From Aristolochia californica (taxonomy: Eukaryota > Streptophyta > Magnoliopsida > Piperales > Aristolochiaceae), in the NCBI GenBank assembly GCA_029961685.1, contig JARWKL010000007.1, forward strand, positions 16,749,013 through 16,813,012: DNA of 64,000 bases. The letters run 5' to 3'. This document shows, piece after piece, positions 63,457 through 64,000 of this stretch. The position numbers and the translations under genes were made by a program. Every line of letters starts with the position of its first letter. The first letter of the stretch is position 1. A model generated the notes under the pieces. The model searched no databases, was not told the DNA's origin, and was given only the letters and a program-made list of their open reading frames with translations.

Positions 63457-64000
63457 GGGCTATATTTTTTGTAAGAAATGACTTTTGGTTTGGGAGTCAA
63501 CACTCAGTTAAAAATCCCACGCCTCCCATTTTTCCCGTCCATTGCAAAACCTGAGATATAAAAACGAAAAAGTGCTTCCAATCCCTAAAAATTACAAACT
63601 CACTTTGGAATTATCTCTCTCTACATCTGTGCATTGTGCATTTCCGTTTTAGATGTACACATTTTTCTTAAATAAAAACTTCGAGTTTTTCGCTCTCCCT
63701 TCATTCCGTAAACAAAAAACACAAATAGATCACAACAAAATGAAAATTTTATAGTTGATGTATGGAAAAAATTTAAAACAATAAAAAAAGAAAATAAAGA
63801 AAATTTATTCACACACCACAAATGAACACAAAAGTTTTGTTATCCAAGTTTGGGAAATTCCACTAGTCCAACACTAATATCTTGGAATTTTACATGAAGG
63901 AGATTTTTTCTACACATGTTTTAAAAATGGATATGCATGCTAGAAACATGTTAAAAATTCAAATGACCTATGGATCCAAAGCTTTTAAAGAGAATAACAA
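63457..64000 (+). repeat. Class A unit, cut by the window edge
   Basis: The first 544 bp of an A unit (GGTTTGGGAGTC, CTTCGAGTTTTTCG, CCACTAGTCCAACACTAA, GCATGCTAGAAACATG). The array continues past base 64000. Confidence 0.93.

Larger units (their letters stand above)
1..64000 (+). repeat. Satellite array, ~672-bp unit, 96 head-to-tail intervals
   Basis: The motif GGGCTATATTTTT (with small variants) recurs every 669-677 bp across the window, always on the plus strand, and everything between two motifs aligns to the same unit. No inverted unit, foreign insertion or unique flank was seen, so both array ends lie outside the window. Unit starts are listed in the block entries below. The plus-strand label is arbitrary: it marks the orientation in which the unit is described. 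Such arrays are typical of eukaryotic centromeric or pericentromeric heterochromatin; that location is inferred, not shown. The family is not recognised. Confidence 0.97.

Noticed and set aside
1..64000. CRISPR-like or prokaryotic direct repeat array
   Set aside because: Repeats are contiguous ~672-bp units without unique spacers, and there are no cas genes or prokaryotic coding regions.
1..64000. CENP-B box
   Set aside because: I looked for the TTCG....A..CGGG core and its complement in the unit classes and found no match; TTCGGAAT and CCCGACGATT do not fit the spacing.
1..64000. Interstitial telomere array from CCCTAAA in AATCCCTAAAAATTAC
   Set aside because: Only one heptamer per unit and never in tandem, so it is not a telomeric tract.
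1..64000. LTR or other transposon origin of the unit
   Set aside because: No primer binding site, polypurine tract followed by an LTR end, target duplications or transposase/polymerase motifs were seen. An ancient origin cannot be excluded without a database search.
1..64000. tRNA or Pol III promoter boxes
   Set aside because: No GGTTCGANNCC B box or cloverleaf was noticed in any class.
1..64000. A named satellite family or species
   Set aside because: Large A+T-rich satellites of roughly this unit size are known in plants, but I cannot match this unit from memory. A search of the three class consensuses against repeat databases and plant genomes would decide.

Overview
The whole window is one uninterrupted satellite DNA array. 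I find no protein gene, RNA gene, transposon, CRISPR array or single-copy flank. A unit of about 672 bp is repeated head to tail from base 1 to base 64000, always in the same orientation. Taking the first base of the GGGCTATATTTTT motif as unit start, I count 96 intervals. Two are cut by the window edges (1-702 and 63457-64000). One (41626-42819) is two units fused by a deletion. Most intervals are 669-677 bp. The DNA is strongly A+T rich with one short C-rich tract per unit. Array size, unit length and higher-order structure indicate eukaryotic heterochromatin, probably centromeric or pericentromeric. A plant is my best guess, but nothing in the sequence proves it and I do not recognise the satellite family.

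Three diverged unit classes alternate. Class A carries GGATTGGGAGTC near its start, CCACTAGTCCAACACTAA in the middle and GAGTCAAACAAGCC near its end. Class B carries GGATTGGAAGTC, CCATTAGTCCAACCCTAA and GAGTCTAACAAGTC. Class C carries GGATTGCAATTC, CCACTAGTTTAACCCTAA, GATGCAAATGAGCTATGG and GAGTCAAACATGCC. The basic order is A-B-C, a higher-order repeat of about 2.0 kb. It is often broken by hybrid units whose 5' part is one class and 3' part another. In nearly all hybrids the 3' part, not the 5' part, predicts the next unit (A-end to B, B-end to C, C-end to A), as expected from in-register exchange between misaligned units.

A longer order lies above the trimer. Sub-variants recur in one cyclic order: a B with a GCTTCCCC tract, a B starting with ATTAAGAAATAAC, a C ending in CAGT(C), and a C with GATCTACTC. 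This order runs through the first ~31 kb and partly again to about 44 kb, with cycles of roughly 9-13.5 kb. Whole blocks are copied at fixed offsets: 16774-22131 matches 29591-34968 at about 12.82 kb, and 2723-5409 matches 23478-26058 and 38940-41625. From about 42 kb to the end the order is more scrambled.

Region by region: 1-15425 holds the first cycle and most of the second; 15426-31606 holds the middle cycles with the partner blocks and a 178-bp remnant unit at 28740; 31607-41625 is the most regular stretch, six or more clean A-B-C trimers; 41626-47397 has a fused unit and a 1.96-kb tandem duplication marked by a shared 56-bp deletion; 47398-64000 is mixed, with a scrambled patch at 55811-55868.

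All 60-107 codon open frames are parts of the repeat read in a chance frame and I annotate none as coding. There is no gene-based system here; the interest is the multi-level repeat architecture and its recombination record.
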